Made by a program: the position numbers and the translations under genes. From Halomonas sp. Y3 (GTDB lineage: Bacteria; Pseudomonadota; Gammaproteobacteria; Pseudomonadales; Halomonadaceae), in the NCBI RefSeq assembly GCF_024137965.1, contig NZ_CP099975.1:1116001-1180000 (forward strand): DNA of 64,000 nucleotides. The letters run 5' to 3'. Positions 15,931 through 26,655 of the stretch are shown here, piece after piece. The notes under the pieces are model-generated. The model had not been told where the DNA came from. It searched no databases and saw only the letters and a program-made list of their open reading frames with translations. Numbering within the stretch: the stretch's first letter is position 1; each line of letters starts with the position of its first letter.

Positions 15931-16798
15931 TTCCGCCGATGCCGGCGCCTCGCGCACGGCCTCGCCGATCTTCCGCACCATCGAGGCCCTGCAGGGCAGC
16001 CAGCCCTGGGGCAGCTTTCTCGATGCGGGCACCGGCTACAACTCGCTGCGCTGGGTCTCCTCGCTTGAGACCGAGCGCTGGGCCGCAGTCACCGCCTCGG
16101 CCGGCATGGCGCGCACCGCCAAGAAGGCGGCGGGGGAGCGCATGCGCCCTCAGGACCGCGTGCTGGTGGCCAACTGGATCGCTCCCGAGCTGTTCTACGG
16201 GGAGTGCTTCGACACGGTGCTGCTGGACTACTTTATCGGCGCCATCGAGGGCTTTGCGCCCTACTGGCAGGAGCAGGTGCTGACGCGCCTGAGGCCCCAC
16301 GTAAAGGGCAGGCTCTATATCGTTGGCACCGAGCCCTATGTTCTGGATGCCCCCGATACCCGGGAGGGGCGCATCGTTCAGGCCATCGGCAGGCTGCGCG
16401 ACGCCTGTCTGCTGATGGGCAACGGGCGCCCCTACCGGGAGTATCCGGCCTCCTGGGTGCTGCGCCAGCTCGGCATTGCCGGCTTTCGCGTGCTCGAGGT
16501 GCGCCAGTTTCCCATCCGCTACCGGGAGCGCTTCGTCAATTCGCAGCTCGACATGTGCCTGAAGCAGCTGGATCAGCTGAAGGACCCGGCGCTGGCCGAG
16601 GCGCTCCGGGGGCGCATCGAAGCGCTGCGCGCCGAGGCGCTACCCCTGGCGCGCAGCGAGACGGGGCTGCCCTGCGGTGCCGACTATGTGATCGCCGCCG
16701 AGCCTCTGGGGCCTGAACACCATGCGCTGCCGGCAGCGCAGTCTCGGTCGGTTGACTCGCCGTCGGCGGCCCTCGAAGAGGGTGCCGCCGACCGATAG
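15878..16798 (+). CDS. SAM-dependent methyltransferase at the end of the zinc operon
   Basis: Class I (Rossmann) methyltransferase-like protein, 306 residues. Motif I is FLDAGTGYNSLRWV (about 48-61); an acidic motif FDTVLLDYFIGAIEGF follows at about 110, and GRLYIVGTEPYVLDAP fits the beta-5 region. The substrate is unknown. The start at 15878 is the second copy of an ATGA that originally overlapped the permease stop. Lying in a Zur-controlled operon with an outer-membrane protein and an ABC importer, it could modify a metallophore or cell component under zinc shortage, but nothing in the sequence names the substrate. Confidence 0.72.
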   Translation: MTSTVTGSASIPSRATAPSADAGASRTASPIFRTIEALQGSQPWGSFLDAGTGYNSLRWVSSLETERWAAVTASAGMARTAKKAAGERMRPQDRVLVANWIAPELFYGECFDTVLLDYFIGAIEGFAPYWQEQVLTRLRPHVKGRLYIVGTEPYVLDAPDTREGRIVQAIGRLRDACLLMGNGRPYREYPASWVLRQLGIAGFRVLEVRQFPIRYRERFVNSQLDMCLKQLDQLKDPALAEALRGRIEALRAEALPLARSETGLPCGADYVIAAEPLGPEHHALPAAQSRSVDSPSAALEEGAADR

Positions 16799-16834
16799 GC
16801 GGCACTCAGGCTGTCCAGAGGGCGGTGCGGCAGG

Positions 16835-17920
16835 TCATGGCGAGTGCGGCGCCCGAAAGAATTCGAACAGCCGGGTCACGGCTTCGGGCGCCACGCCATT
16901 GGTGATAAAGACGAAGCGCGAGACCCCGTCCGGGCAGGCCGCCATTGGCAGTGTCACCGGGGAGTGGAAGATATGCTGCACGCCGTGCAGGGCCAGGGGC
17001 TGCGCCTGCCCCGCCACGTTTACGATGGCTTTGACGCGCAGCATCTTGTCGCCCAGCAGGCTCATCAGCAGATCCAGCCAGTCCTCCAGCACCTCGGGGG
17101 CGATGGGCGCCTCCACGCTGAAGCAGAAGGAGCGGATCTGCTCGCCGTGCCGGCTGAGCGGGGCCGTGGCCGCAGGCGCCAGCAGCGGGGCGGAGGCCTC
17201 GGCGGGCGTCGGGGTCAGCCCCGGCTGGAGCGACACCTGAGCGTAGGAGGCCGCACCCAGCCAGCCCTCGGCCTGCTGGCCCGCCCTGCCCGCGGCGGGC
17301 AGGCGCCGCGCGGTCAACCGCTCGGCGTCCAGCTCGCCCTGGCGCACGTCGAGCTGTTCGGCGGCGGGGTTGACCTCGGTGAGTCGCTCGCGCAGCCGGG
17401 CCAGGCGGTCGTCGTCGACAAGATCGGCCTTGGTGATCAGCAGGCAGTCGGCGATGGCGGCCTGGCGCTGGGATTCCCGGTGGGCGTTGAGGGTCGAGAG
17501 GCCGTTGGCCGCATCTACCAGGCAGGCCACGCCGTCCAGGCGAAAGCGCTGGGCGAGCCAGTGGTCGGTCATCAACGTCTGCAGGATGGGCGCCGGATCG
17601 GCCAGGCCGGTGGTCTCGATGAGCATCCGCGAGATCGGCCGGCCCCCGTCGCGCGCAATCGCCTCCCAGGCCTGCTGGACGCTCTTGCTCAGGTCGCCGC
17701 GGATGGTGCAGCAGAGACAGCCGCTGCTCATCTCCACCACGCTGTGCTCGTCGCCCTCGGCGACCAGCCGGTGGTCGAGGCCGATATCGCCGAACTCGTT
17801 GATCACCACCAGCGCATCGCGCATGGCGGGCTGGCGCACCAGGCGGTTGAGCAGGGTGGTCTTGCCGCTGCCGAGAAAGCCGGTCAGCACCGTGACCGGC
17901 GTAAGGTCTGCGTCGCGCAT
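16835..17920 (-). CDS. COG0523 G3E-family GTPase, zinc chaperone candidate
   Basis: 361-residue CobW-like GTPase. Walker [12 protein letters not shown] (about 14), the family metal motif CxCC in SSGCLCCTI (about 65), [10 protein letters not shown] and guanine-specificity motif TKADLVDDD are present; the CobW C-terminal domain carries [14 protein letters not shown]. These proteins deliver zinc to client enzymes using GTP. It starts 3 nt after the zigA stop and is the last gene of DUF1826-dksA-zigA-COG0523. It is the shorter of two COG0523 paralogues here, which suggests two client sets. Confidence 0.9.
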   Translation of the reverse strand: MRDADLTPVTVLTGFLGSGKTTLLNRLVRQPAMRDALVVINEFGDIGLDHRLVAEGDEHSVVEMSSGCLCCTIRGDLSKSVQQAWEAIARDGGRPISRMLIETTGLADPAPILQTLMTDHWLAQRFRLDGVACLVDAANGLSTLNAHRESQRQAAIADCLLITKADLVDDDRLARLRERLTEVNPAAEQLDVRQGELDAERLTARRLPAAGRAGQQAEGWLGAASYAQVSLQPGLTPTPAEASAPLLAPAATAPLSRHGEQIRSFCFSVEAPIAPEVLEDWLDLLMSLLGDKMLRVKAIVNVAGQAQPLALHGVQHIFHSPVTLPMAACPDGVSRFVFITNGVAPEAVTRLFEFFRAPHSP

Positions 17921-17923
17921 GGC

Positions 17924-19140
<1,217 letters not shown>

Positions 19141-19141
<1 letters not shown>

Positions 19142-19569
19142 CAGCCTTCACCTCGGGTCTTGCGGTAGTGGTTCTCGCGCTGTTCCTGGCGCTCCTTGGC
19201 CTCCAGGCAGAGCTTGGCGGTGGGGCGCAGCAGCAGCCTGGGGAGACCGATCGGCTCGCCGGTCTCCTCGCAATAGCCGTAGTCGTCCGCGTCGATGCGG
19301 CGCAGGGCCGCCTCGATGTTGGCCAGCAGGCGGGTCTCGCGGTCGGCCTGGCGCAGCTGCAGGCGCAGCTCCTCCTCGAAGGCCGCCTGGTCCAGCTCGT
19401 CGCTGTCGCGCTCATGGGAGGCCATGGCGGCGCGCACCTCGCGCAGGTGTTCTTCCACCTGCGCCTTCTCCTCGAGCAGTCGCTCGCGAAAAAAGGCCAG
19501 CTGCTCGTCGTTCATGTAGTCGTCGTCGGGCATCGCCAGCAGGCGCGCCTCTTCGGGGGTATAGGGCAT
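19141..19569 (-). CDS. dksA: zinc-independent DksA paralogue (DksA2 type)
   Basis: RNA-polymerase secondary-channel regulator acting with ppGpp, 142 residues. N-terminal coiled coil (about 20-100, [16 protein letters not shown] onward) and a C-terminal globular domain where only two of the four zinc-finger cysteines remain: [10 protein letters not shown] and [12 protein letters not shown], where E. coli DksA has CxxC in both places. P. aeruginosa DksA2 shows the same Thr/Ala replacement and works without zinc. Its place in a Zur operon fits use when DksA loses its metal. Confidence 0.95.
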
Positions 19570-19587
19570 GGTGGTCTCTTGCTGGCG

Positions 19588-20250
19588 TCAGGCGGGGTCG
19601 ATGGTCAGCAGCAGGCGCTTCTGCCCCTCGGTCAGCGCGGGGCTGCGGTGCACCAGGGCGCGCTGTTCGTTGCCCTCCCAGCCGCCCCCCTTGAGCAGGG
19701 CCAGGTCGCCCGCCACGAGCCGCTGGATGGCTCCGGGGTCGCGCACGATCTCGGGCTTCTCCGCCGAGGGGGCGCCCAGGCCTTCGCGGTTGACGGCCTC
19801 CTCGGGAAGCCATTCGCTGCCCGGGCCGTGATAGGTGGTCACCAGGCGCACCGGCAGGTTGTCGACGTGGAAGCGCGGGCACATGGCGGCGTCCAGCAGG
19901 CGCAGGCGGATGCCCACCGTGTCGGTATCGAACAGGTAGGCCATGGCCTCGGCCAGCAGCTGGACGTCCTCCACCAGCGCCTCGGCCGCCTCGGCGGCGG
20001 GCAGCCGCTTGAGCAGGTCGGCGCGCAGGTCGTCGCCGGGCTGGCCTAGCCAGGCCAGCTGCCAGGCACGCTCGGCCTGGCACTGGGCCAGAACGCTCTG
20101 CTGCAGCGCCGCCGAGAGGCGCCGGCGCATCACGGCGATGTTGATATCGTCCTCGAAGATGCGCGGCAGGACGTCGATCTCGTCACCCAGGGCCAGGTGG
20201 CGGGCCAGTTCCGTATCGGAAAGGGGAGCGGAGAGGGCGGGCAACGACAT
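19588..20250 (-). CDS. DUF1826-family protein, Zur-controlled
   Basis: 220-residue soluble protein, no signal peptide or membrane helix. It matches the DUF1826 pattern seen beside zinc-starvation genes: RFHVDNLPVRLVTTYHGPGSEWLPEEAVNR followed by LLKGGGWEGNEQRALVHRSPAL. The HVD and H-R motifs resemble a metal-dependent oxygenase-like core, but no activity is established. It is the first gene of its operon; the Zur box lies 28 nt upstream of the ATG. Confidence 0.85.
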   Translation of the reverse strand: MSLPALSAPLSDTELARHLALGDEIDVLPRIFEDDINIAVMRRRLSAALQQSVLAQCQAERAWQLAWLGQPGDDLRADLLKRLPAAEAAEALVEDVQLLAEAMAYLFDTDTVGIRLRLLDAAMCPRFHVDNLPVRLVTTYHGPGSEWLPEEAVNREGLGAPSAEKPEIVRDPGAIQRLVAGDLALLKGGGWEGNEQRALVHRSPALTEGQKRLLLTIDPA

Positions 20251-20278
20251 GCAGGATCTCCCGTGGGGTTCTGAGAAT

Positions 20279-20291
20279 GTTATAACATATC
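20279..20291. promoter_or_regulatory. Zur box upstream of the DUF1826-dksA-zigA operon
   Basis: GTTATAACATATC, preceded by GAAT, has one half-site intact and one base changed in the other relative to the 2765 and 10653 boxes. It sits 28 nt before the DUF1826 start on the minus strand. Confidence 0.85.
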
Positions 20292-20348
20292 TATTGGGGC
20301 GGCCGTTGTCATCTCCAGTCGTTATTCAAGGGAAAGCAAAACTGGGGC

Positions 20349-20954
20349 TCAGCGCTCCACCCAGCCGCGGCTGATCAGCGGGGCGAACAGCAGGTGATAT
20401 AGCCTTCTTGCCACATGGTGATAGAAGGGCAGGATCAGCCAGCCGCGGCTGATGCCGACCAGCGCGGCCACGCCGGTGGCCAGCAGCAGGGCGCCCAGCA
20501 TGTCCTGGGGGAAGTGCACACCCAGATAGACCCTCGACCAGGCGACCGGCAGGGCCAGCAGTAGCAGGTAGCGGCCGATGCGCCGGGTGCCGCCGTGAAG
20601 CATCAGGCTGAAGGCCATGGTCAGCATGATGGTGGCATGGTTGCTGGGGAAGGCCGCCGTGGGCGCGTGCTCCAGAAAGGTCTGCCCCACCGGTACCATG
20701 AAGGGGCGCGGCGTGTGCCAGAGGGCGCCGATCAGCCAGCTGGCTGCCAGAGCCAGCAGGGTAGCGATGAAGGCTTCGAGCAGCGGGCGCTTCAGGCGGT
20801 CGCTGCCGCGCAGCCAGCCGATGACCAGCAGGGCGGGCACCAGCCAGATCAGGTAGACGGCGAAAACCTCCGCCATCAGCAGCAGGCGAGGGTCGCTGTC
20901 GGGAGCGGCGTTGAGGTAAGCGAACAGGGCGAGGTTCAACGAGTTATTGTCCAT
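20349..20954 (-). CDS. PAP2-family undecaprenyl-diphosphatase (BcrC/YbjG-like)
   Basis: Membrane phosphatase of 201 residues, probably recycling undecaprenyl diphosphate for wall synthesis. PAP2 motifs in order: RPFMVPVG region (KxxxxxxRP equivalent), FPSNHATIM (PSGH equivalent) and SRVYLGVHFPQD. The start MDNNSLNLALFAYLNA aligns with the E. coli BcrC N-terminus and was preferred over upstream ATG codons, which lack a ribosome site. Five to six helices are predicted. Confidence 0.88.
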   Translation of the reverse strand: MDNNSLNLALFAYLNAAPDSDPRLLLMAEVFAVYLIWLVPALLVIGWLRGSDRLKRPLLEAFIATLLALAASWLIGALWHTPRPFMVPVGQTFLEHAPTAAFPSNHATIMLTMAFSLMLHGGTRRIGRYLLLLALPVAWSRVYLGVHFPQDMLGALLLATGVAALVGISRGWLILPFYHHVARRLYHLLFAPLISRGWVER

Positions 20955-21021
20955 GAGGCAGGGGTCTTGTGACAGAAACATGACGGCGTGCCCGGACTCT
21001 ATCGGGGTTTGCCCCCTGTGC

Positions 21022-21936
21022 CTACACCGTTGGCCCCGTTTTCTTCGGTGTAAATGCCTCTCCGGCCAGGGTGACCAGGTTGCCGAGGGCCGGGGAGTCG
21101 TTGCCTGTGCGCCAGGCCAGCCAGAGCGGCATGTCGCAGCGGGCCAGCTCCTCAATCTCCAGGAAGCGAATTCCCGGCATGGGCAGGCAGGCGCTGGCGG
21201 CGGGCACGATGGCGACCCCCAGGCCGGCGGCCACCATGCTCAGGATGGCGGTGTTGTCGGCGCCGAACTGGACGATCCGGGGGTGAAAATCGAGGCGCTG
21301 GAAGTGGGCCATGACCCTGTCATAGTAGACCGGCGAGACGCTGCGAAAGCCCCAGATGAAGTCCGCCTGTTCGAGCTCATGGAGGCGCCGGGGCGGTGAG
21401 GTAGCCCAGGATGACGGGGTGGGCACTGCCAGGATCAGGTGGTCGTTCTGCAGCTGCCGGGTCTCGAGGCCGTGCTGCTCGGCGCTGTCCAGGTAGAGGA
21501 TGCCGGCATCCAGGGTACCTTCGCGCAGCCGCTCGAGCTGGGGGCCGGAGAGCAGCGGAAAGACCTCGAAGCCCACCTGGGGGTAGCGCTGCCGGTAGCG
21601 GTGCATCAGCCCGGCCACTTCCGGCATCCAGAGGTGGGTCACCGTGACCCCGAGGCTCAGCTTGCCGGTCATGCCGCTGCCCAGCGCCGAGAGTCGCGCC
21701 TTGATCTGGGTGCGGCGGTCCAGCAGCGCTACCGCCTCCTCGTAGAGCGCCTGACCCGCCACCGTCAGGCGCACGCCTCGGGCATGCCGCTCCAGCAGCC
21801 GGGTCTCCAGGTCCTCCTCCAATAGTCGTAGCTGGCGGGTCAGTGCGGGCTGGGCCACGTGCACGCGGTGGCTGGCGGCGGAGATCGAACCGGTCTCTGC
21901 AATCGCAATGAAATAGCTGAGTTGGCGGAATTCCAT
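21022..21936 (-). CDS. LysR-family transcriptional regulator
   Basis: 304 residues starting MEFRQLSYFIAIAETGSISAAS, the LysR winged-helix domain (1-60), followed by a periplasmic-binding-like effector domain. It is divergent from the DUF3311-symporter-amidohydrolase operon beginning at 22105, so it probably regulates uptake and hydrolysis of that system's substrate. The inducer is unknown. Confidence 0.9.
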   Translation of the reverse strand: MEFRQLSYFIAIAETGSISAASHRVHVAQPALTRQLRLLEEDLETRLLERHARGVRLTVAGQALYEEAVALLDRRTQIKARLSALGSGMTGKLSLGVTVTHLWMPEVAGLMHRYRQRYPQVGFEVFPLLSGPQLERLREGTLDAGILYLDSAEQHGLETRQLQNDHLILAVPTPSSWATSPPRRLHELEQADFIWGFRSVSPVYYDRVMAHFQRLDFHPRIVQFGADNTAILSMVAAGLGVAIVPAASACLPMPGIRFLEIEELARCDMPLWLAWRTGNDSPALGNLVTLAGEAFTPKKTGPTV

Positions 21937-22104
21937 GGGGCTCACGGCATCGGGCGGAGAGGGCTGCCACTCTACCCATATCAATTCAGCATGTCAGCTA
22001 TGCAAAAGCTATATTTTTTCTATCGAAAGGGGCGTTTCATAGTGGGAGAACAACCCATAACAAGCCTCGCCCCGTGCGAGCCGGACGACCCCTGGACCTT
22101 CGCG

Positions 22105-22317
22105 ATGACCAAGACCTATCACCTTTTGACGGGACTGCACTTTGCCCTGTGCACCCTGGCCATGATCTGGCCCGGCGCCCTGATCGCCAACCGTATCGAG
22201 CCCACTGTGCTGGGGCTCCCCTTCCTGTTCTTCTGGTACATCCTCTGGATGCTGGTGCTCTTTGCCGGCATGTGGGTGGCCTTCGTGGTCCGTCACGGAG
22301 GTGGCCGCCATGACTGA
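22105..22317 (+). CDS. small DUF3311-like membrane protein, symporter partner
   Basis: 70 residues with two hydrophobic segments (LHFALCTLAMIWPGALIANRI and LGLPFLFFWYILWMLVLFAGMWVAFVV). Small two-helix proteins of this kind precede sodium:solute symporters and are thought to be accessory subunits. The ATG at 22105 is the start that leaves two clean helices; the frame is open upstream. It overlaps the symporter start by 8 nt. Confidence 0.75.
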   Translation: MTKTYHLLTGLHFALCTLAMIWPGALIANRIEPTVLGLPFLFFWYILWMLVLFAGMWVAFVVRHGGGRHD

Positions 22318-23770
22318 TTCGCTGATCGTCGTCGGTATCACTCTGACCTATCTCCTCGGTGTGCTCTGGGTCGGCCTGCGCGCCCGGGGCCAGGAGAACT
22401 CCAGCCTCGAGGGCTATGTGGCCGGGGGACGCCACGTCGGCGTGGTGATCCTCTTCTTTATCCTCGGCGCCGAGATCTTCTCCGCCTTCGCCTTCCTGGG
22501 CGCACCCGGCTGGGCCTATCAGCACGGCGCACCGGCCTTCTATATCCTTGCCTACCTGTCGCTGGTGCCCATCACCATCTGGGCCATGGGGCCGCGGGTG
22601 GCCTCCCTGGGGCGCCAGAAGGGCTATCTGACCCAGGGCGACATGATCGCCGACCACTACCAGAGCAGGTCGCTGGGTATCCTGGCCGGGGTCATCGGCG
22701 TGCTGGCGCTGGTGCCCTACCTGACCATCCAGATCGCCGGCGCCGGCCTGCTGTTCCAGGCGGCCACCGACGGCCTGATTCCCTTCTGGCTCGGCGCCCT
22801 GCTGGCCTTCGTGGTGGTGGCGGCCTATGTCTTCACCAGCGGCCTCAACGGCATCGGCTGGACCAACCTGATCCAGGGCATCATGATGATCGCCATCGCC
22901 TGGTTCCTCGGCCTGTCGATCTCCGAGCGCCTCTATGGCGGGGTGGGCGAGATGTTCAGCCAGATCCAGCTGACCATGCCCGAGTCCCTGACCATGCCCG
23001 GGGCCACCGGCATGAACTGGGGCTACTTCAGCACCGCCGTGCTGGTCAGCGCCTTCGGTGGCGCCATGTGGCCGCACCTCTTCATGAAGTTCTACTCCGC
23101 CGACAGCGGCAGGACCCTGCGCAAGGTCAGCGTCTTCTATCCTCTCTACGCCTACCTGCTGGTGCCGCTGCTGTTCATCGGTTTCGCCGGCATCCTGGTG
23201 TTCGCCGATGAGCCCCTGGTGCGCTCCGATACCGTGCTGCTGCGCATGGTCATGGACGTGGCCAACTTCTCGCCCTGGGTGATCGGGCTGATGCTCTCCG
23301 GTGCCCTGGCGGCGGCCATGTCCACCGGGGCCAACCTGGCGCATACCGCGGCGATCGTGCTGGTGCGCGATGTGATGAGCCCGACGGTCATGAAGGGGGC
23401 GAGCGAGCAGAGCGTCGTCAAGGCGACCCGCTGGAGCGTGCTCGGGCTGTCGCTGATCGCCTACCTCTTCGCCCTGGCCAATCCCGCTTCCCTGGTGCTG
23501 CTGCTGCTGGGGGCCTATGGGCTGATCGTCCAGCTCTTCCCCATGGTGCTCGGTGCGCTCTTCCTGCCGCAGCTGCGCCGCGCCAGCGTGATGGCCGGTG
23601 CCCTGGTGGGCAGCCTGGCCTACCTGCTGATGGATTTCGTCTGGAGCTCGCCGCTGGGCTGGCACGCCGGCGTCTGGGCCATGCTGCTCAACGTGGCGGT
23701 GGTGGGGGCCTGGCAGCTGCTGGGTCGCACGTCTCGGGACGGCCAGGCCCTGGCCGGCAAGAGCGTCTAA
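22310..23770 (+). CDS. sodium:solute symporter (SSS family)
   Basis: 486-residue transporter with about 13 helices. Family features include the N-terminal LEGYVAGGRHVGVVILFFILGAEIFSAFAFLGAPGWAYQ and the TM8 region MLSGALAAAMSTGANLAHTAA, which carries Na+-site residues. The substrate is not predictable; the following M20 peptidase suggests an amide or acyl-amino acid. Divergent LysR control is likely. Confidence 0.9.
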   Translation: MTDSLIVVGITLTYLLGVLWVGLRARGQENSSLEGYVAGGRHVGVVILFFILGAEIFSAFAFLGAPGWAYQHGAPAFYILAYLSLVPITIWAMGPRVASLGRQKGYLTQGDMIADHYQSRSLGILAGVIGVLALVPYLTIQIAGAGLLFQAATDGLIPFWLGALLAFVVVAAYVFTSGLNGIGWTNLIQGIMMIAIAWFLGLSISERLYGGVGEMFSQIQLTMPESLTMPGATGMNWGYFSTAVLVSAFGGAMWPHLFMKFYSADSGRTLRKVSVFYPLYAYLLVPLLFIGFAGILVFADEPLVRSDTVLLRMVMDVANFSPWVIGLMLSGALAAAMSTGANLAHTAAIVLVRDVMSPTVMKGASEQSVVKATRWSVLGLSLIAYLFALANPASLVLLLLGAYGLIVQLFPMVLGALFLPQLRRASVMAGALVGSLAYLLMDFVWSSPLGWHAGVWAMLLNVAVVGAWQLLGRTSRDGQALAGKSV

Positions 23771-23786
23771 GGCAAAGGAGGCCAAG

Positions 23787-25103
23787 ATGACAATGCAACT
23801 CGACACGCCCCGCCTTGCACACCCTGATCGCCGGGCCGCCATCGGCGGCCAGGTGGAGGCCGCCTTCGAGAGGGTGCAGGCGCTCTATCGTCAGCTTCAC
23901 CAGTTTCCGGAGCTGCCCTTCCAGGAGCACGAGACCAGCGCTCGCCTGGCCGAGGCCCTGGAGGCCCTGGGCTATGCGGTGACTCGCGGCGTCGGCGGCA
24001 CCGGGGTGGTGGCCCTGCTCAGGAACGGCGAGGGTCCCACCGTGATGCTGCGCGGCGACATGGACGCGCTGCCGATCGAGGAGAAGACCGGGCTCGACTA
24101 TGCCAGCGTGCAGACCGCGGAGAGCAACAGCGGTCAGGTGCCCCTGATGCACGCCTGCGGCCACGACCTGCACAGCAGCTGCATCGTGGGAGCGGCGGCG
24201 GTGATGGCCGGGCTTCGGGAGCAGTGGTCCGGTACCCTGATGCTGATCTGCCAGCCCGCCGAGGAGATCTTCGGCGGCGCTCGGGCGATGCTCGACGACG
24301 GCCTCTACGAGCGCTTCGCACGGCCCGATGTGATCCTCGGCCAGCACAACATGCCGGCGCTTGCCGGCACCGTCGGGCACATCGCCGGCGGCGCCATGGC
24401 CGCCTGCACCAACCTGGCGGTGACCATCCACGGCGCCGGTGGCCACGGCTCTATGCCGGCCCAGGCAGTGGATCCGGTGGTGATCGCCGCCCACGTGGTG
24501 ACCCGCCTGCAGAGCATCGTCTCCCGGGAGGTGCCGCCGGAGGAGACCGTGGTGGTGACCGTCGGCAAGCTGCATGCCGGCACCCAGGCCAACATCATCC
24601 CCCACGCGGCGGAGCTGGAGATCAACGTGCGCAGCTTCGACAACGCCCTGCACGCCCGGGTGGTCGAGAGCATCGAGCGCATCATCCGCGCCGAGTGCGA
24701 GGCGGGGCGCTCGCCCAGGCCCCCAGAGTTCCGGGTGCTCAACGAGACCATCGCCCTGCACAACGATGCCGCGGCGGTGGAGCAGGTGCGTCGCGCCCAT
24801 GCCGAGCAGTTCGGCGAGGCGAACCTCTATGCCATGCCGCGCCTCAACGGCAGCGAAGACTTCCCCCTCTTCGGCAGCGCCGAGGCCGGCGGCTTCGGCG
24901 GTGACGATATTCCCTATGTCTACTGGTTTATCGGCGCCACGCCGGCCGAACGCTGGGCCGAGACGCCGGGAGCGAGCGTCTCCGAGAAGATGCGCCACCT
25001 GGAGATGCCCCATTCGCCCTACTACTTCCCGGGCAACGCAGTGACCCTGCGCACCGGCATGGCGGCCATGGCCGCGGGGGCGCTGGCCTGGCTGGCGCCC
25101 TGA
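23787..25103 (+). CDS. M20-family amidohydrolase (hippurate/acyl-amino-acid hydrolase type)
   Basis: 438 residues. Metal-binding motifs are RGDMDALPIEE, MHACGHDLHSS, CQPAEEIFGGA and GSEDFPLF, all in the order of M20D di-zinc amidohydrolases, with a central dimerisation domain (about 195-310, GAGGHGSMPAQAVDPV). It probably releases an amino acid from an N-acyl or amide substrate brought in by the upstream symporter. The ribosome site AAAGGAGG precedes the start. Confidence 0.92.
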   Translation: MTMQLDTPRLAHPDRRAAIGGQVEAAFERVQALYRQLHQFPELPFQEHETSARLAEALEALGYAVTRGVGGTGVVALLRNGEGPTVMLRGDMDALPIEEKTGLDYASVQTAESNSGQVPLMHACGHDLHSSCIVGAAAVMAGLREQWSGTLMLICQPAEEIFGGARAMLDDGLYERFARPDVILGQHNMPALAGTVGHIAGGAMAACTNLAVTIHGAGGHGSMPAQAVDPVVIAAHVVTRLQSIVSREVPPEETVVVTVGKLHAGTQANIIPHAAELEINVRSFDNALHARVVESIERIIRAECEAGRSPRPPEFRVLNETIALHNDAAAVEQVRRAHAEQFGEANLYAMPRLNGSEDFPLFGSAEAGGFGGDDIPYVYWFIGATPAERWAETPGASVSEKMRHLEMPHSPYYFPGNAVTLRTGMAAMAAGALAWLAP

Positions 25104-25139
25104 GGGACGCCAGGCAGCCACTCGGCTCCGACAACGCAG

Positions 25140-25163
25140 AAGGCCGCCCCTCGGGGCGGCCTT
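25140..25163. terminator. bidirectional terminator between amidohydrolase and sdaA
   Basis: An 11-bp perfect stem (AAGGCCGCCCC / GGGGCGGCCTT) with a two-base loop lies between two convergent genes, with A and T runs at the stem base on either side. Confidence 0.85.
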
Positions 25164-25186
25164 CCTGCGTCAGGGCTTCGGCACCC

Positions 25187-26566
25187 TCAGCACTCGATGG
25201 CGCTGACGGCCAGGCCCCCCGTGGAGGTCTCCTTGTACTTGGCCTGCATGTCGGCGCCGGTGTCGCGCATGGTGCGGATCACCTTGTCCAGGGAGATGAA
25301 GTGCTCACCATCACCGCGCAGCGCCATCTGGGCGGCGTTGATCGCCTTCACCGAGGCGATGGCGTTGCGCTCGATGCAGGGCACCTGCACCAGGCCGCCC
25401 ACCGGATCGCAGGTCAGCCCCAGGTTGTGCTCCAGCCCGATCTCGGCGGCGTTCTCCACCTGGTCGATGGTGCCGCCCATCACCTCGGTGAGGCCGGCGG
25501 CGGCCATGGCGCAGGCGGAGCCCACCTCGCCCTGACAGCCCACCTCGGCGCCTGAGATCGAAGCGTTCTTCTTGCACAGGATGCCCACGGCGCCGGCAGC
25601 GAGCAGGAAGTTCACCACGTCGCGCTCGCAGGCGCCTTTCCGGAACTGCATGTAGTACTGCAGCACCGCCGGGATGATCCCCGCCGCGCCGTTGGTGGGG
25701 GCGGTGACCATGCGCCCGCCGGCGGCATTCTCCTCGTTGACGGCGAGCGCATAGAGGTTGACCCAGTCCATGGCCGACATCGTCGAGGCGATCAGCGAGT
25801 GGTCGTCCTCGCTGGCCAGCATCCGCTGGTAGAGCGCCCTGGCGCGGCGCTTGACCTTGAGCCCGCCGGGCAGGGTGCCCTCGGCCTCCATGCCCTTGAC
25901 GATGCACGCCTGCATCGCCGTCCAGATCGTCAGCAGGCCTTCGCGAATCTCGGCTTCGCTGCGCCACGCCTTCTCGTTCTCCAGCATCAGCTCGCTGATG
26001 CCGAGGCCGCTCCTGCGACACATGGCCAGCAGCTCGTCGGCGCTCTGGAAGTCGTAGGGCAGGGTGGCGGTGTCGGTATCGAGCTTCCCCGCGGCGGCCT
26101 GGGCCTCGTCGATGACGAAGCCGCCCCCCAGCGAGTAGTAGGTGTTGCGATGGAGCTCGCCGCCATGGCCGTGGGCGATCAGGCGCATGGCGTTGGGGTG
26201 GTGGGGCAGGCTCTCCTCCTGCAGCTGCAGGTCTCGGGCCCAGAGGAAGGGCACGCTGTGGCGGCCGTCCAGGCGCAGCGCCTCGGCCTCCAGGAGCTCC
26301 TCGATGCAGGGGGCGATGAGCGCCGGGTCGATACGATCGGGCCGCTCGCCCATCAGCCCCATCAGCACGGCGCGGTCGGTACCGTGGCCGATGCCGGTGG
26401 CGGAGAGCGAGCCGAACAGCTGCACCTCGACGCGGGCGACTCGCTCGAGCAGGTCACCCGCCTTGAGCTCGCCGATGAAGTCGTGGGCGGCCCGCATGGG
26501 GCCGACGGTGTGCGAGCTCGAGGGCCCGATACCGATCTTGAAGAGGTCGAAAACGCTGATAGCCAT
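25187..26566 (-). CDS. sdaA: L-serine ammonia-lyase (iron-sulfur)
   Basis: Deaminates L-serine to pyruvate using a 4Fe-4S cluster. The 459-residue single-chain form starts [24 protein letters not shown]. Cluster cysteines are in [17 protein letters not shown] and [19 protein letters not shown]. It lies next to gcvT on the same strand (90 nt gap), which suggests joint glycine/serine breakdown. Confidence 0.97.
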   Translation of the reverse strand: MAISVFDLFKIGIGPSSSHTVGPMRAAHDFIGELKAGDLLERVARVEVQLFGSLSATGIGHGTDRAVLMGLMGERPDRIDPALIAPCIEELLEAEALRLDGRHSVPFLWARDLQLQEESLPHHPNAMRLIAHGHGGELHRNTYYSLGGGFVIDEAQAAAGKLDTDTATLPYDFQSADELLAMCRRSGLGISELMLENEKAWRSEAEIREGLLTIWTAMQACIVKGMEAEGTLPGGLKVKRRARALYQRMLASEDDHSLIASTMSAMDWVNLYALAVNEENAAGGRMVTAPTNGAAGIIPAVLQYYMQFRKGACERDVVNFLLAAGAVGILCKKNASISGAEVGCQGEVGSACAMAAAGLTEVMGGTIDQVENAAEIGLEHNLGLTCDPVGGLVQVPCIERNAIASVKAINAAQMALRGDGEHFISLDKVIRTMRDTGADMQAKYKETSTGGLAVSAIEC

Positions 26567-26655
26567 GGGGCGTCTCCTGCGTACGGCTTGTTGTTGCGGG
26601 GCCTGGGCAGGCGGTCGGTGCCGGCGGGCGCGGGAGCGCCTGCCGGGCCGTAGCG

